Origin: Paraconiothyrium sp. Pb-2020 | Taxonomy: Eukaryota > Ascomycota > Dothideomycetes > Pleosporales > Didymosphaeriaceae | Length of the DNA: 64,000 nt | Reading direction: 5' to 3' | Assembly: GCA_022419385.1 (NCBI GenBank) | Contig: JAJUBI010000004.1 | Location: 3,763,286-3,827,285, forward strand | Shown: in pieces, positions 21,035 through 30,072 of the stretch | Numbering within the stretch: the first letter of the stretch is position 1 | How the letters are laid out: each line of letters opens with the position of its first letter | Made by a program: the position numbers and the translations under genes | Notes under the pieces: model-generated | The model's database searches: none | Told to the model about the DNA's origin: nothing | Seen by the model: the letters and a program-made list of their open reading frames with translations, nothing else

Positions 21035-21676
21035 ATGTTCTCCCCGTCGACGTCAGTCTTCACAAGAACTTTGCTTACCACTGCGCGCGCTCGAACAGCT
21101 ATTGTCCCAGCCACGACCCTCTACCGACCGCTTCTTACACCCAAGTTCTTCTCGAATACCGCCACAATGAGCAAGGAAGGCGTGCACAACCTCACCTCGT
21201 GAGTGCGGACCGACCCTGCGCGTAGTGCTGCGTGGCGGCGTGGTGTCTTGCGCTGAGACAACGTCATGCGCGCGCGACGCGAACGGATGAATACCTACTG
21301 ACTGCCCGTGCAGCAAGGCCGACTGGGAGCAGGTCCTCGAGACCAAGGACACACTGCTTGTGCTCGACTGCTTCGCTACGTGGTGCGGACCCTGCAAGAT
21401 GATTGCGCCCCAGGTCGTCAAGTACGCATTGCCACCGCCCATCTCACCAATTCATGAACCTGACAGAAGACTAGGCTCTCCGACACCTACCCGCAAGCGC
21501 GCTTCCTCAAGATCGATGTCGACGAGGTCCCCGACGTCGCCCAGGAGCTCGGCATCCGCGCCATGCCGACCTTCCTACTCTTCGCGAACAAGGAGAAGGT
21601 TGGCGAGGTCGTCGGTGCCAACCTCAAGGCCCTCGAGGCCGCCATCAAGTCCGGACTCGAGAAGACCAGCGCATAG
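21035..21676 (+). CDS. Thioredoxin with N-terminal extension
   Basis: Exons 21035-21198, 21314-21421 and 21475-21676 give 157 aa; introns are 115 and 53 bp. The active site WCGPC is at the end of LVLDCFATWCGPCKM, followed by the thioredoxin-fold features DVDEVPDVAQELGI, the cis-Pro loop RAMPTF, and EVVGAN. Thioredoxins reduce protein disulfides with electrons from thioredoxin reductase. The first 43 residues are rich in Arg, Thr and Ser without acids (TRTLLTTARARTAIV), which looks like a mitochondrial presequence. A second in-frame ATG, giving MSKEGVHNLTS, lies exactly where a cytosolic thioredoxin would begin. Both forms could be made by leaky scanning or alternative transcription starts. 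Confidence 0.95.
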
Positions 21677-22429
21677 AAGTGAAGTTGGGATAAGATACTC
21701 GAAATGATACCGCCTTGAATGACATGAAGTTTGACAACTAGAATACGTTTCCCTACCCTCCCGTGCATGTGCGTCGCGCTAGTTCTAACATATGGTGCTT
21801 TTCTTTCTCGGCCACGTGACCCAATCGGTCAGGTCGTTATTGTAACTGCACAACCAATTCTAGCCCTTCTAGAACCGGCAAACCCGTCCTCGGGCTTCCC
21901 TTGTTGGGCGAGCAGATGGTCAAACTCCTTTCTCCCACTGTTCTTGCGCAGAGGTATCCTTGCAAGGATTTTGAGTTTGTACAATGACTGGGATATCCTG
22001 GTGCAATGAGCCGCTGGGTGATGCTTGCTACGCTCTGAACGCGTGGCTGCCGTGTTACGGGATTGCAAGCAGGGTTGATAGTGATAGAGAAGTGGGTGTG
22101 GTGTACGTGATGGGTAGTGCTCTTCATCCTCGTCGCTGAGTTAGGAAGTTATACAGGTGAGGATTGCTGATGGCTTTGTTAATTCTGCGCATGTCAGAAT
22201 GTTAAACATAGGTTTCTGTGTTTACATAGAGCTTGGCGATATTCAATTCAAGGTGAGTGTAGCGATGTTCGCGGGAAGAGAGGCAAGTGCCATGCGGTTG
22301 CCTGTTGGAGGTAGGGCACGGACCACGTTTACCTTCCTGACCGGCACTCACTGAAGTGTTGGCGAGGGCTCGACGTCTACTAAACTACTACTGGTCGTGT
22401 CTTATCACTCGAAGTTCCTCATTTGTTAT
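21677..22429. other. Intergenic region
   Basis: 753 bp between thioredoxin and the HET relic. I see no supported gene. Confidence 0.45.
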
Positions 22430-24549
22430 ATGGGAGGTTTGGAACTGTGCAGTGCATGTTCACAGCTTAATCTCGATGTCGAACTGCCGCTCGGACTGCA
22501 AGAGCTTGGATCCTACGAACAGTTACTACGTAAGTCGCGAAGTCTGGGCCCAGGGAGGAGCGGATGTGGCGGCTGTAGGTTCTTCTATATGGTCCTTCAG
22601 ACCTCTGATAAATGGAATCTGCGACTGGCCGAGCTGCAAGGTCGCACAGTGTTTCTGCGCCAAGCATGGAGAGGCGATCCGGAGTTGCGACTTGACGCGA
22701 AGATGCCACTCGCAGACGAGGTTGCGACATTCGATTTCGATGATCAGATTCTGGAGGCTTGTACCGAAGACTCGTTTCCAGGCATGTTCCTCAAAGGTTG
22801 TATATCGATCGAACGCTGACAGCGACAGGATCCGACTCGAAAGTAGATCACAGGCACTATATTCCTTTCGATCCATTGGACGAGAACTGCTTCAACCTTA
22901 TTCTCTCCTGGATGAAGGAGTGCGTAAGCCATGTAGGTTGTGCACCAGTGGGTCCAGTGCCGTTGCCGAAGAGAGTCATCGAGGTTCCTACAGATCCCGC
23001 ACAGCCATGCAGACTTCGAATCACCGGCAGCAGTTCGGGCCACTATGTGATTTTGTCGCACTGTTGGGGAAGCTCAGACATCACGATGAAGCTCAAAGAT
23101 TCGGTGATTGCCGAATTCCAGAATACTATTCCATACGAAGACCTTCCCAGAAGCTTTCAGGATGCGATCCAGATAACACGACGTTTAGGCTATTTATCTA
23201 TGGATCGATGCACTATGTATTATTCAAGGCAACGCAGAAGATTGGGCAGAAGAAGCTCCCAAGATGTCTCTATATTATGGTCGGTCGACTCTAATGATAT
23301 CAGCCACTGCCGCCGAAGATAGCACCAGAGGTATACCGACCAAACGCTACATCCGGTATTCGCCGCTGTTGGGCAAAGGGAGAACTTACCAGCTGCGTCC
23401 AGGCAGTTGAGCTCAAGCTATGGAATCGATAGCTCCGTGTTGGCAACGCGTGGCTGGGCTGCCCAAGAAAGAGTGCTCGCCCCTCGCATCGTACACTATA
23501 CGACACATCAGACGGTCTGGGAGTGTGAGCATGGGCATGAATTCGAAGCATCAAGAACTAAATATGTGAAACATATATGGAACTTGGACAAGGCGGCCGT
23601 TCAACCTCTCGTAACGGACGCTTTGCAAGCGATCGACACTACGAAGCTCCTTCGACGAAGTAGAAACGTGGTCCAAAACGCCAAGAAAGCAGATTCCAAT
23701 CTATCTAAACGCCTTGATGCGTGGCACTCTAGCGTGCAAGAATACTCTAGGCGTAATCTGACTCTGCCCTCAGATAAGCTTCATGCCATTTCTGGCATTG
23801 CTAGTATCCTCAACTACGATGGAGCTATGGGGGAGTATCTCTCAGGCGTCTGGAGTAAGCGCCTTGGGGCTGGTTTAGCATGGAGTAACGCAAACTAGTC
23901 TCCTTTCGACACGTTGCCTATATACACGGCGCCAAGCTGGAGCTGGGCAAGCTTAGAAGGTCCTGTCGAGCCAGACACGCTTGGTCGAGCTACGGAATTC
24001 ATACTTCCACACCGCAACAAGTGGTTGGCTAAGTTTGATCTCACACTTCTCAAAAGTGAGATGATCTTGCAATCCCCACGGAATCCCTATGGGGCTGTCA
24101 TGGAAGGTTCCCATATCGTCGTAGAGGGTGCTTGCATCACGAAATCCGGGTTCAGTCAACTCCACCAAACTGACATTTTCACTCGAGCTAACTTAGCATT
24201 CGACAACGGCAACAAAGATCCTTGCTCTTGCAGCCCGCCGCTCGTTGAAGAGACTAAAGCGGTTCCGATTGCAGACACAGACACGAATGCAATTGGTAGC
24301 CGGGAAGAATTTGCCTGTGGAGACAGTCATTGCGACTTTTATCTTTTCTTGCTTGGCGACAGTTGGTACTCGAGGAGCCAAGCTGTCATCGATCTGTTAC
24401 TGATGAATTGGGTAAGCCGAGAAGCTGCTGTCGCTAAGCGAGTAGGTTATGCAAAAGTATTATTAGACTTAGCAGACGAAGAGTTGGAGACGGTCTGTGA
24501 TAAGATCTGCGCGGCTGACTGGAAGCGAATAGAGCTTAAATTGGTTTGA
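22430..24549 (+). pseudogene. HET-domain (heterokaryon incompatibility) gene, disrupted
   Basis: Pieces of one HET-domain protein follow each other but change frame. 22430-22819 carries the N-terminal LCSACSQLNLDVELP segment. About 22830-23190 carries the core motif VILSHCWG and then YEDLPRSFQDAIQITRRLGY. 23195-23410 continues in another frame with WIDALCIIQGNAEDW. 23411-23898 has TRGWAAQERVLAPRI. 23899-24549 has APSWSWASLEG to the end. Breaks seen: a frame change near 22820, an apparent 4-bp insertion at 23191-23200, a frame change plus TGA at 23408-23410, and an in-frame TAG at 23896-23898. No normal intron explains them (the first gap would need a ~32-bp intron). Intact HET proteins trigger cell death after non-self fusion; this copy should be inactive. 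A poor assembly is the alternative. Confidence 0.8.
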
Positions 24550-24973
24550 TATAAGACGTTGCACACAGCATCGGACGTTCCTAAGCTTCTCTCGATTCGC
24601 TCAGTATCACGCGTACCCCTACCGCGTACGTAGCAGAAGTAAGGAGTAAGCCACTAAGTAAGACATCGTTCTAGAGGGTTATGTTGCACGCAATCAGGAA
24701 TCACAGCTACCAGCTAAACAATCAAGTTTGTTAGATTGGAGCCGACAATGGCGCTGTGCTTGGATTCAAATCTCAGATCGCTGATCGTAGTAGGCTTCTC
24801 CACATTAAGAGACCGGGAGATCTCCCTTAAAACTCCGAGATATGCAAATTGCCAGAACATAAGAGAACCTCGACCTCAACACGCATTCAACTTTGGTGGA
24901 GATCTAGAGGGAGTCACCTCCTCGCCATTAGGAGACTTCATAAACAAAATGAAATATGTTAAAAGACACAAAT

Positions 24974-25115
24974 TCTCGCGCTCAGAACATGATTTGAACC
25001 AAGCTCATGAAAGCCGAACCATGACGTGCCAGAAATTTCGTCGGAAGCTCTACTCCGTGTCTACGCACACAGAGCATTTCATAACCTAAATTCAAATCAT
25101 GTTCTGAGCGCGAGA
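24974..25115. repeat. Perfect 25-bp inverted repeat around a 92-bp spacer
   Basis: Arms are at 24974-24998 and 25091-25115 with full complementarity over 25 bases. The right arm begins TTCAAATCATGTTC. The spacer has no obvious gene. This may be a foldback/MITE remnant or a long hairpin RNA. Confidence 0.85.
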
Positions 25116-25383
25116 GAAACCAGAACGCCGTGTAAACACTTCAACATCGACCTATAACTAGTCAGCATGATCGATATGAGAAGAACAAAGGAATGTCTGT
25201 GAGTGCAGACAGGGGAGGGTTGCTATTAATTAAGAAAATATGGCCATAGTACTCACCTTACAACTCGCCCTCGCCCGACCGGTAGATCATCGTGACTCCT
25301 CAGAGCCAGCCAAATCCACCACATTAGATAGATCAATTCAAGCTAAATGTTTTGAGGAGCATTGACGTAGTTCAAACGTGGCG

Positions 25384-25478
25384 TACCGAGCCTGGCATGA
25401 TTTGCGAAATCATATTTTGACAATGTCCGGCCGACGGAACGGCCGAATATGATTTCGCAAATCATGCCAGGCTCGGTA
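25384..25478. repeat. Perfect 33-bp stem hairpin with 29-nt loop
   Basis: Arms at 25384-25416 and 25446-25478 are perfectly complementary over 33 bases. Each arm contains an inner palindrome (ATGATTT-GCG-AAATCAT). The loop contains two CGGCCG sites. It lies only 26 bp beyond the stop codon of the C2H2 gene. Confidence 0.9.
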
Positions 25479-25504
25479 TGGTGAGTATCCGCCCCGTATG
25501 GAAC

Positions 25505-26495
25505 TCATCGCTCATGGAAAGCTCTTTTATGCCTCCTAAGGTTGTATGCCCTGGTCGAAATATGCCCACATCCCTTGACGTCGCAAGCGTATCGCTTCAT
25601 CTTGTGTATAGATTGATCATGATTCCAAAGCGACTTGCGGTCTGCGAAGACTCGACTGCAGGTCTTGCAGGTAGATTGTCTTGCCGAAACTCGCTGCCTA
25701 TGGACCCTAGTTAGTAAGAGCTACGGCCCACATATCCCTCAAGCCGGTGTTGTTGCTTCAACTAAGGTACTTACGGAGTGCAAGGAGTGGCAACAGCACC
25801 AGGAACGGGCGGGACTTTAGGCTGAGCAGGAGGGCTTTTCGGAGCCGTATCCGTACATGGGGAACCTCCTGTGACATTGGAAGGCGCGCTCCCCACCGAG
25901 AGTGGGGCAGCAAGTACCAGCGGATACAAAGGCTCGACATTGGGAGGCAAGGGAACTTTCATAGGCCCAATGAGTTCTTCAGGGTTGATCGTTTGAAGGG
26001 GCTCTTCAAAACCGGAGCTGGATGGATGGCAATGCTGGACTTCAAAGGGAGCGAACTTCGATCCAGAAGGTCCGATCAAGTTCCCGACCTGATCGGGACA
26101 CGACAGATCTTCGCTCGACCGAGAATTCCAGTCGCAGCTGGCCAACCATTCATCCAAGCAAAAAAAGTTGAATTGATCTTCCTGATGTGGTGGACTTGGC
26201 TGTGAGCTAGTATCTAGATGATCATTGTAATGTCCAAAAATTGCACGAGCGCGGAGTCAGCGCCCCGCGCACGCACCAAATGCGTTGTATTGTTGGCCTG
26301 CGTCGAGGTCAGCCTATCGCAATCACAACTTCTGACAGAGATATGTACTCACAGCAGAAAGCTACCCAATTCCCACTCTGATAGATGATGAGAAGACTCC
26401 TCGACGGTCGAGGAAAGTAGGAATGTCGACGAACAAGACCCACCTGGCAAATTCCCCTGCTTTAAGCACGCTCTGGGCGTGGTCTCATCGTTGCC
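25505..26495 (-). CDS. C2H2 zinc-finger protein (5' end uncertain)
   Basis: Exons that join in frame are (26495)-26353, 26297-26277 (21-nt micro-exon), 26206-25775 and 25706-25505, giving about 265 residues. The last intron (25707-25774) is textbook: GTAAGT, then TTACTAAC, then TAG. The last exon holds two C2H2 fingers: TCKTCSRVFADRKSLWNHD...H (C-x2-C-x12-H-x4-H) and YACDVKGCGHISTRAYNLRRH (C-x4-C-x12-H-x4-H), ending HKRAFHER. The middle is acidic and Pro-rich (PSPPHQEDQFNFF, EEPLQTINPEELIGP), like an activation region. No in-frame ATG is found in the first exon before the TAA at 26496-26498, so either another 5' exon exists or the start has decayed. It is likely a DNA-binding regulator; its target is unknown. 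Confidence 0.62.
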
Positions 26496-26639
26496 TTAGA
26501 TTGCCTTATTGTTGCCGTGTGACGCTGATAGGTCAATAACCGAAGTGCATGCAGGACGTCCAGGTTCAAAACCCGCCATCACTATCGCCCAGGCCTCGTA
26601 GAGCCAATGATCGTGGGCAAGGCTGCACTCGGCGACCGT

Positions 26640-26701
26640 GAGACCACGAAGCTCCCGCGATCCGGTGAGACCACATGAACTTCTAGGCAACGCGAGACCA
26701 C
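26640..26701. repeat. GAGACCAC motif, three copies at exact 27-bp spacing
   Basis: GAGACCAC starts at 26640, 26667 and 26694. The bases between the motifs are not conserved. An inverted copy (GTGGTCTC) lies at 26479-26486. Confidence 0.8.
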
Positions 26702-27128
26702 GCAGCATTACTGATAAGAAGTCATACTAGTGATGTTCCTATACGTCATAGCCAGCACCAATATAGAGTCCAATTGTCCTATAGGCATTGACGGTAGCTC
26801 TGTATTTCGATGGAAACCCGATGAGGACCACCTCATGGACGTTTTGAACGACTTTAACTTTATCGTGAAGGACGGCTACTGGAATGAAAGGACATGCTGG
26901 TCCAATCGTAGAGTATTGGTCGAAACTTTGCCATACTCTCGTACCAGATGGAGCCTTGATTGGTGCATTTTGTCATTGAGAAGGCTACCGGTCTGCGAGC
27001 TTTAGTTGAATCTCAATATTGGTGCATAATGATGCAACGGCTTCGCTATATGTGTTGCCAGCCCACTAGGTAGAAAGCCTCTATAGTGGAACATCAAGCC
27101 GGAGCAATTGATGTAGCTCGTACCCTGG

Positions 27129-27222
27129 GAGACCACTAAGGCAGACACTGGAGACCACATCGAGGATAACATATTCGTGAGACCATGCCTGGGCATGGGA
27201 GATACCACACTGATGAGACCAC
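27129..27222. repeat. Second GAGACCAC cluster, five copies
   Basis: Copies start at 27129, 27151, 27179 (last base T), 27199 (with a 2-base insertion) and 27215. Spacing varies from 16 to 28 bp. Confidence 0.75.
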
Positions 27223-27333
27223 TTCAACACGTCTTTAAGAACTCCGCTCACTCTCAATCATGTAGGGTAGTTCACCTCTGTCTTAACGATCTACCACAAC
27301 CCTGTCGTACGTATTTCCCAACAGAAGCCCCTC

Positions 27334-27663
27334 TTAATTCGATGTGACCACCAACCCCATCACAAAAACAAGATCCAAACTGGTGCCCTGGCAGAAACGA
27401 GACTCAATCTCGCAGAACCTCTCGATTCGTCCCGCAATCATCGTCCTGCATAGCAACAACCACGGAGTCAATTCACCACTCGCCTCGGCCAGCTCGAGGT
27501 ATTCTTTTCGTCTTGTCTTCGTCAGCAAAGCGTAGTTAGTATTATGCATTACCGCACGAAGACGCTCAACCCCAACGAGGGCGAAGCGCAGCCAAGAGAT
27601 GGAGGAAGGAGATGAAGGCGGACTTGACTGCCGCCATTCCTGCATCCAGCAAAGAAACATCAT
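27334..27663 (-). CDS. Short orphan ORF (109 aa)
   Basis: An ATG-initiated single frame with a balanced composition. It is hydrophobic in the N-terminal 30 residues (ISWLRFALVGVERL), then charged (KTRRKEYLELAEASGEL), and contains four Cys. I recognise no family and see no splice signal. It could be a remnant of a longer gene. It is transcribed in the same direction as its upstream neighbour, and the 313 bp between them (27664-27976) hold nothing visible. Confidence 0.3.
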   Translation of the reverse strand: MMFLCWMQEWRQSSPPSSPSSISWLRFALVGVERLRAVMHNTNYALLTKTRRKEYLELAEASGELTPWLLLCRTMIAGRIERFCEIESRFCQGTSLDLVFVMGLVVTSN

Positions 27664-27976
27664 ATGATTCTGAGGTGCAAATATATTAGCGTGACGTGTG
27701 AGCGTCTGAGTCCGCTTTCTGGTTGCTGAGCCCGTGGTTATACTAGTCTTTCATAATTGTTTTCGATCGTGCCATGGTCTTGAAGTTGTTGCTTGCTTTG
27801 AAGCCACATAAGGAGCATTGGGGAGGCTTTGTGCGTGTCGGACTGTTGCATTGGTATCAGGAGAGTGGGCTTGTGCTGCGGAAAGTCCTCGAAAATATGA
27901 AGAACGAGGTCTGATCATCTATCAAGGTGAGGCGCAGCACTAAGGGCGCTTCTTTACCAGTGCGATTCTTTGCATC

Positions 27977-29191
27977 TTAATTTTCAATCCAGATCGGAGC
28001 ATATCTATCCGTATCATCCAGCAGCCAGTTCGGCAAATCTCCGCCTTCATTATTTCGATACTGCCACCACGCGTACACACCATCGATCGCCGCGCGCAAG
28101 ACCGGCGCGACAATTGGCTCGAACTCAATTCTGTCATCTCCCTGAAGAGGCTGTTCTCTAGCCTCATCAAATATGCGCATGGCGAAACGACATTGCGCCG
28201 CGGTCAGAGTATTCACCGCAGGATATGACTCCCAGAGTTTCCACTGGTCCACAGACAGCCCACTACCAGATTCATTGTTATTCATCCGCCAGATCTCACG
28301 ACTTGCCATGTCGCATATGGCAGCTAGTCCAGAAGCGTAAGAATAGGTGGGCTTGATGGCCTTCTCGATCCTTTTGTACACTTGATTGCAGGCTTGACGG
28401 TAATATTGGGTACATCTTCCGTTATACATCTTCAATGGCTCGTGAACAGAGAGGCCTATGCCTACGATCCAACCACCTCGTTGAGCGCCTCGGAGCGTCT
28501 TGATTGGATGCGAGATCCGCGCCCCCGAATGATTAGTGATTCGTTCCCGATACCACGGAGGGTAGCCGTCTGCAATCAGTCGGAGGACTTCTTTTGGCTG
28601 GCCAAGGTTATCTGGATTAATATTCCAACTAGTTCTATTTGTTGAGTCTAGCAGGAGGCGACCGACGATGTAGGTTTCGTTCTCATGCTGATTGCGATGA
28701 AATCTTGCAGACACCGGTCCGGAGGTGAATGTCAAAACGGAAACGGAAGTGTTACTGTCGCTCCCTGAAGTAGTCCATTTGCCGTTCTGAGCCTTAGAAA
28801 GCAAGAAAGCCAGTAGGGTGTTGGCATCTGTGCGCAAATACTTCTTCTTCTCATTGAGGTAAGGAGGCCGATCTATGTTCTTCGGTCTGGTGCCAAACAT
28901 CGTATCAATGACCCCAAGAAATGCTTTCGTTGCCGAGACTTGTTCCACTGTGCCTTGGTCATTTACACTATCATTTTCCCATCGAACCGAGTATGTTGTG
29001 GATCGGATGAGGCTATAAGACTTGAGTGTCATGGGTAAATGTCCCCACAGCAAAGCTTGACATTGATACGATTGTGCGAGTCTTTTACGGGTTATCCACT
29101 CAATAAACAGCTTCGTGGGCTTTCTGAGGAGGATTGTTGCAAGCCAAGTTGCCGCAGCCAGGAAGACTGCAGCCGCCTGATAATCGACCAT
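27977..29191 (-). CDS. Membrane-anchored uncharacterised protein
   Basis: A single exon encodes 404 aa from the ATG at 29191. Residues 5-22 (AAAVFLAAATWLATILL) form one transmembrane or signal-anchor helix, followed by a basic segment (RKPTKLFIEWITRKR), so the bulk is probably cytosolic. The remainder is a globular, Trp- and Tyr-rich region (YPPWYRERITNHSG, GGWIVGIGLSVHEPLKMY, WWQYRNNEGGDLPNW). I know of similar proteins of unknown function in filamentous ascomycetes but cannot name a domain. It faces the ankyrin-repeat gene across 881 bp, suggesting the two may be co-regulated. No frame damage is seen, unlike the nearby HET gene. Confidence 0.65.
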   Translation of the reverse strand: MVDYQAAAVFLAAATWLATILLRKPTKLFIEWITRKRLAQSYQCQALLWGHLPMTLKSYSLIRSTTYSVRWENDSVNDQGTVEQVSATKAFLGVIDTMFGTRPKNIDRPPYLNEKKKYLRTDANTLLAFLLSKAQNGKWTTSGSDSNTSVSVLTFTSGPVSARFHRNQHENETYIVGRLLLDSTNRTSWNINPDNLGQPKEVLRLIADGYPPWYRERITNHSGARISHPIKTLRGAQRGGWIVGIGLSVHEPLKMYNGRCTQYYRQACNQVYKRIEKAIKPTYSYASGLAAICDMASREIWRMNNNESGSGLSVDQWKLWESYPAVNTLTAAQCRFAMRIFDEAREQPLQGDDRIEFEPIVAPVLRAAIDGVYAWWQYRNNEGGDLPNWLLDDTDRYAPIWIEN

Positions 29192-30072
29192 GAGTGGGGC
29201 AGTCGATTGGGAGACAGGCAACGTTGCGACTCAATCTGGATCGGGATCACACATTCAAATGCTGTGATTCCGCAAGTTCAACGACAATCTCAAGGTCAAT
29301 CTATTTGCCAAGACTGTGCCAGTTTAGTCTATCTGTTGAAATGGTGCATGTGAAGGAGTAGAAGAAAGATTGAGGTGCTGTTCAGGAGGCAGACCTATAG
29401 GACTATATATACGACTGTGGCTGCGAGACACGTGACTCATGGCTTCTAACACTATTCTCACCGGAAAAAATCACCTGATCCATCCCACTCCTCCCACAAC
29501 CTATAGCTTACGACGTAATACGAGGAGCTCGTTTTCTAGCTCCAAAAATCTCGCCTGACACACCACAACATTACCCCCTACAACGATAATAAATATTTTT
29601 TGATTTATAAACATGATCGCGCTCGCGCTCGTCTGTTAGCTCTAAAGTATCAATCTTAGGTGCTGTTGTTGTGGTCTTGCAGTGTTCGGGCCGATGTTCT
29701 TGGGACTAGGCTTCACAGAAAACGAGCTCCTCGTGAAACAGTCATGTGGAACAAAAGTAATCAGTGAAAGCAAATCCGCTTTTTAAGTAAACTATACAGT
29801 CTGGCGCAGAAATCCTGTTTATAAGCTGCCCAGATGGGACGCAATAATCAGATCTGTGATCCCACGAAGTAAGTTTCACGCCAACGCGATAGAAGAGGTC
29901 AGTAACCAATAGGAGTGGCTCGCGCACGGTATATGCGTGATACTGCAAGCCACGAAGTCGCCCCTCGTATCCGGTATTCTAGGCTGTAAGCGATCATTGA
30001 TGGCAGCGTCCCTGCCCTCAAGATCCATCATCTCAATGTCATTAGCCTATTTTGCGAAACACGTCAACCACG
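29192..30072. promoter_or_regulatory. Divergent promoter containing an inverted-repeat element
   Basis: The 881 bp between the membrane-protein gene and the ankyrin gene are AT-rich. They hold the element at 29520-29734 and no gene. Confidence 0.45.
29520..29734. mobile_element. Candidate MITE with 18-bp terminal inverted repeats
   Basis: ACGAGGAGCTCGTTTTCT at 29520-29537 is perfectly repeated in reverse at 29717-29734, bounding 215 bp. No ORF is inside. No clear target-site duplication is visible, so it may be old, or the true ends may differ. It could also be a plain foldback. Confidence 0.5.

Larger units (their letters stand above)
24550..25504. other. Repeat-bearing intergenic region
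   Basis: AT-rich sequence between the HET relic and the C2H2 gene. It contains two perfect inverted repeats, listed separately, and no convincing gene. Confidence 0.5.
26496..27333. other. Intergenic region with GAGACCAC motif clusters
   Basis: Apart from the two motif clusters listed separately, there is only a 90-codon frame at 26733-27005 (+) with no recognisable features. I do not call it a gene. Confidence 0.45.

Noticed and set aside
22797..22829. Possible mini-intron to repair the first HET frame change
   Set aside because: It would be only about 32 bp, shorter than any other intron here (minimum 43), so a frameshift is more likely.
22356..23294. 312-codon frame overlapping the HET relic
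   Set aside because: It is a different frame of the HET sequence. The HET motifs are in the other two frames, so this is a shadow.
25747..26205. 152-codon plus-strand frame opposite the C2H2 gene
   Set aside because: The minus strand joins in phase across good introns to two C2H2 fingers, so the plus frame is a shadow.
26560..26600. GGTTCAAAACCC, similar to a tRNA T-arm
   Set aside because: The flanking bases do not form acceptor, D or anticodon stems.
26496..26708. Minus frame reading a 9-residue repeat through the GAGACCAC cluster
   Set aside because: The 27-bp spacing makes any frame look repetitive. Only the 8-bp core is conserved, not the codons between.
26733..27005. 90-codon plus-strand ATG frame
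   Set aside because: No family resemblance, no splice evidence, and it lies between motif clusters. Too weak to call.
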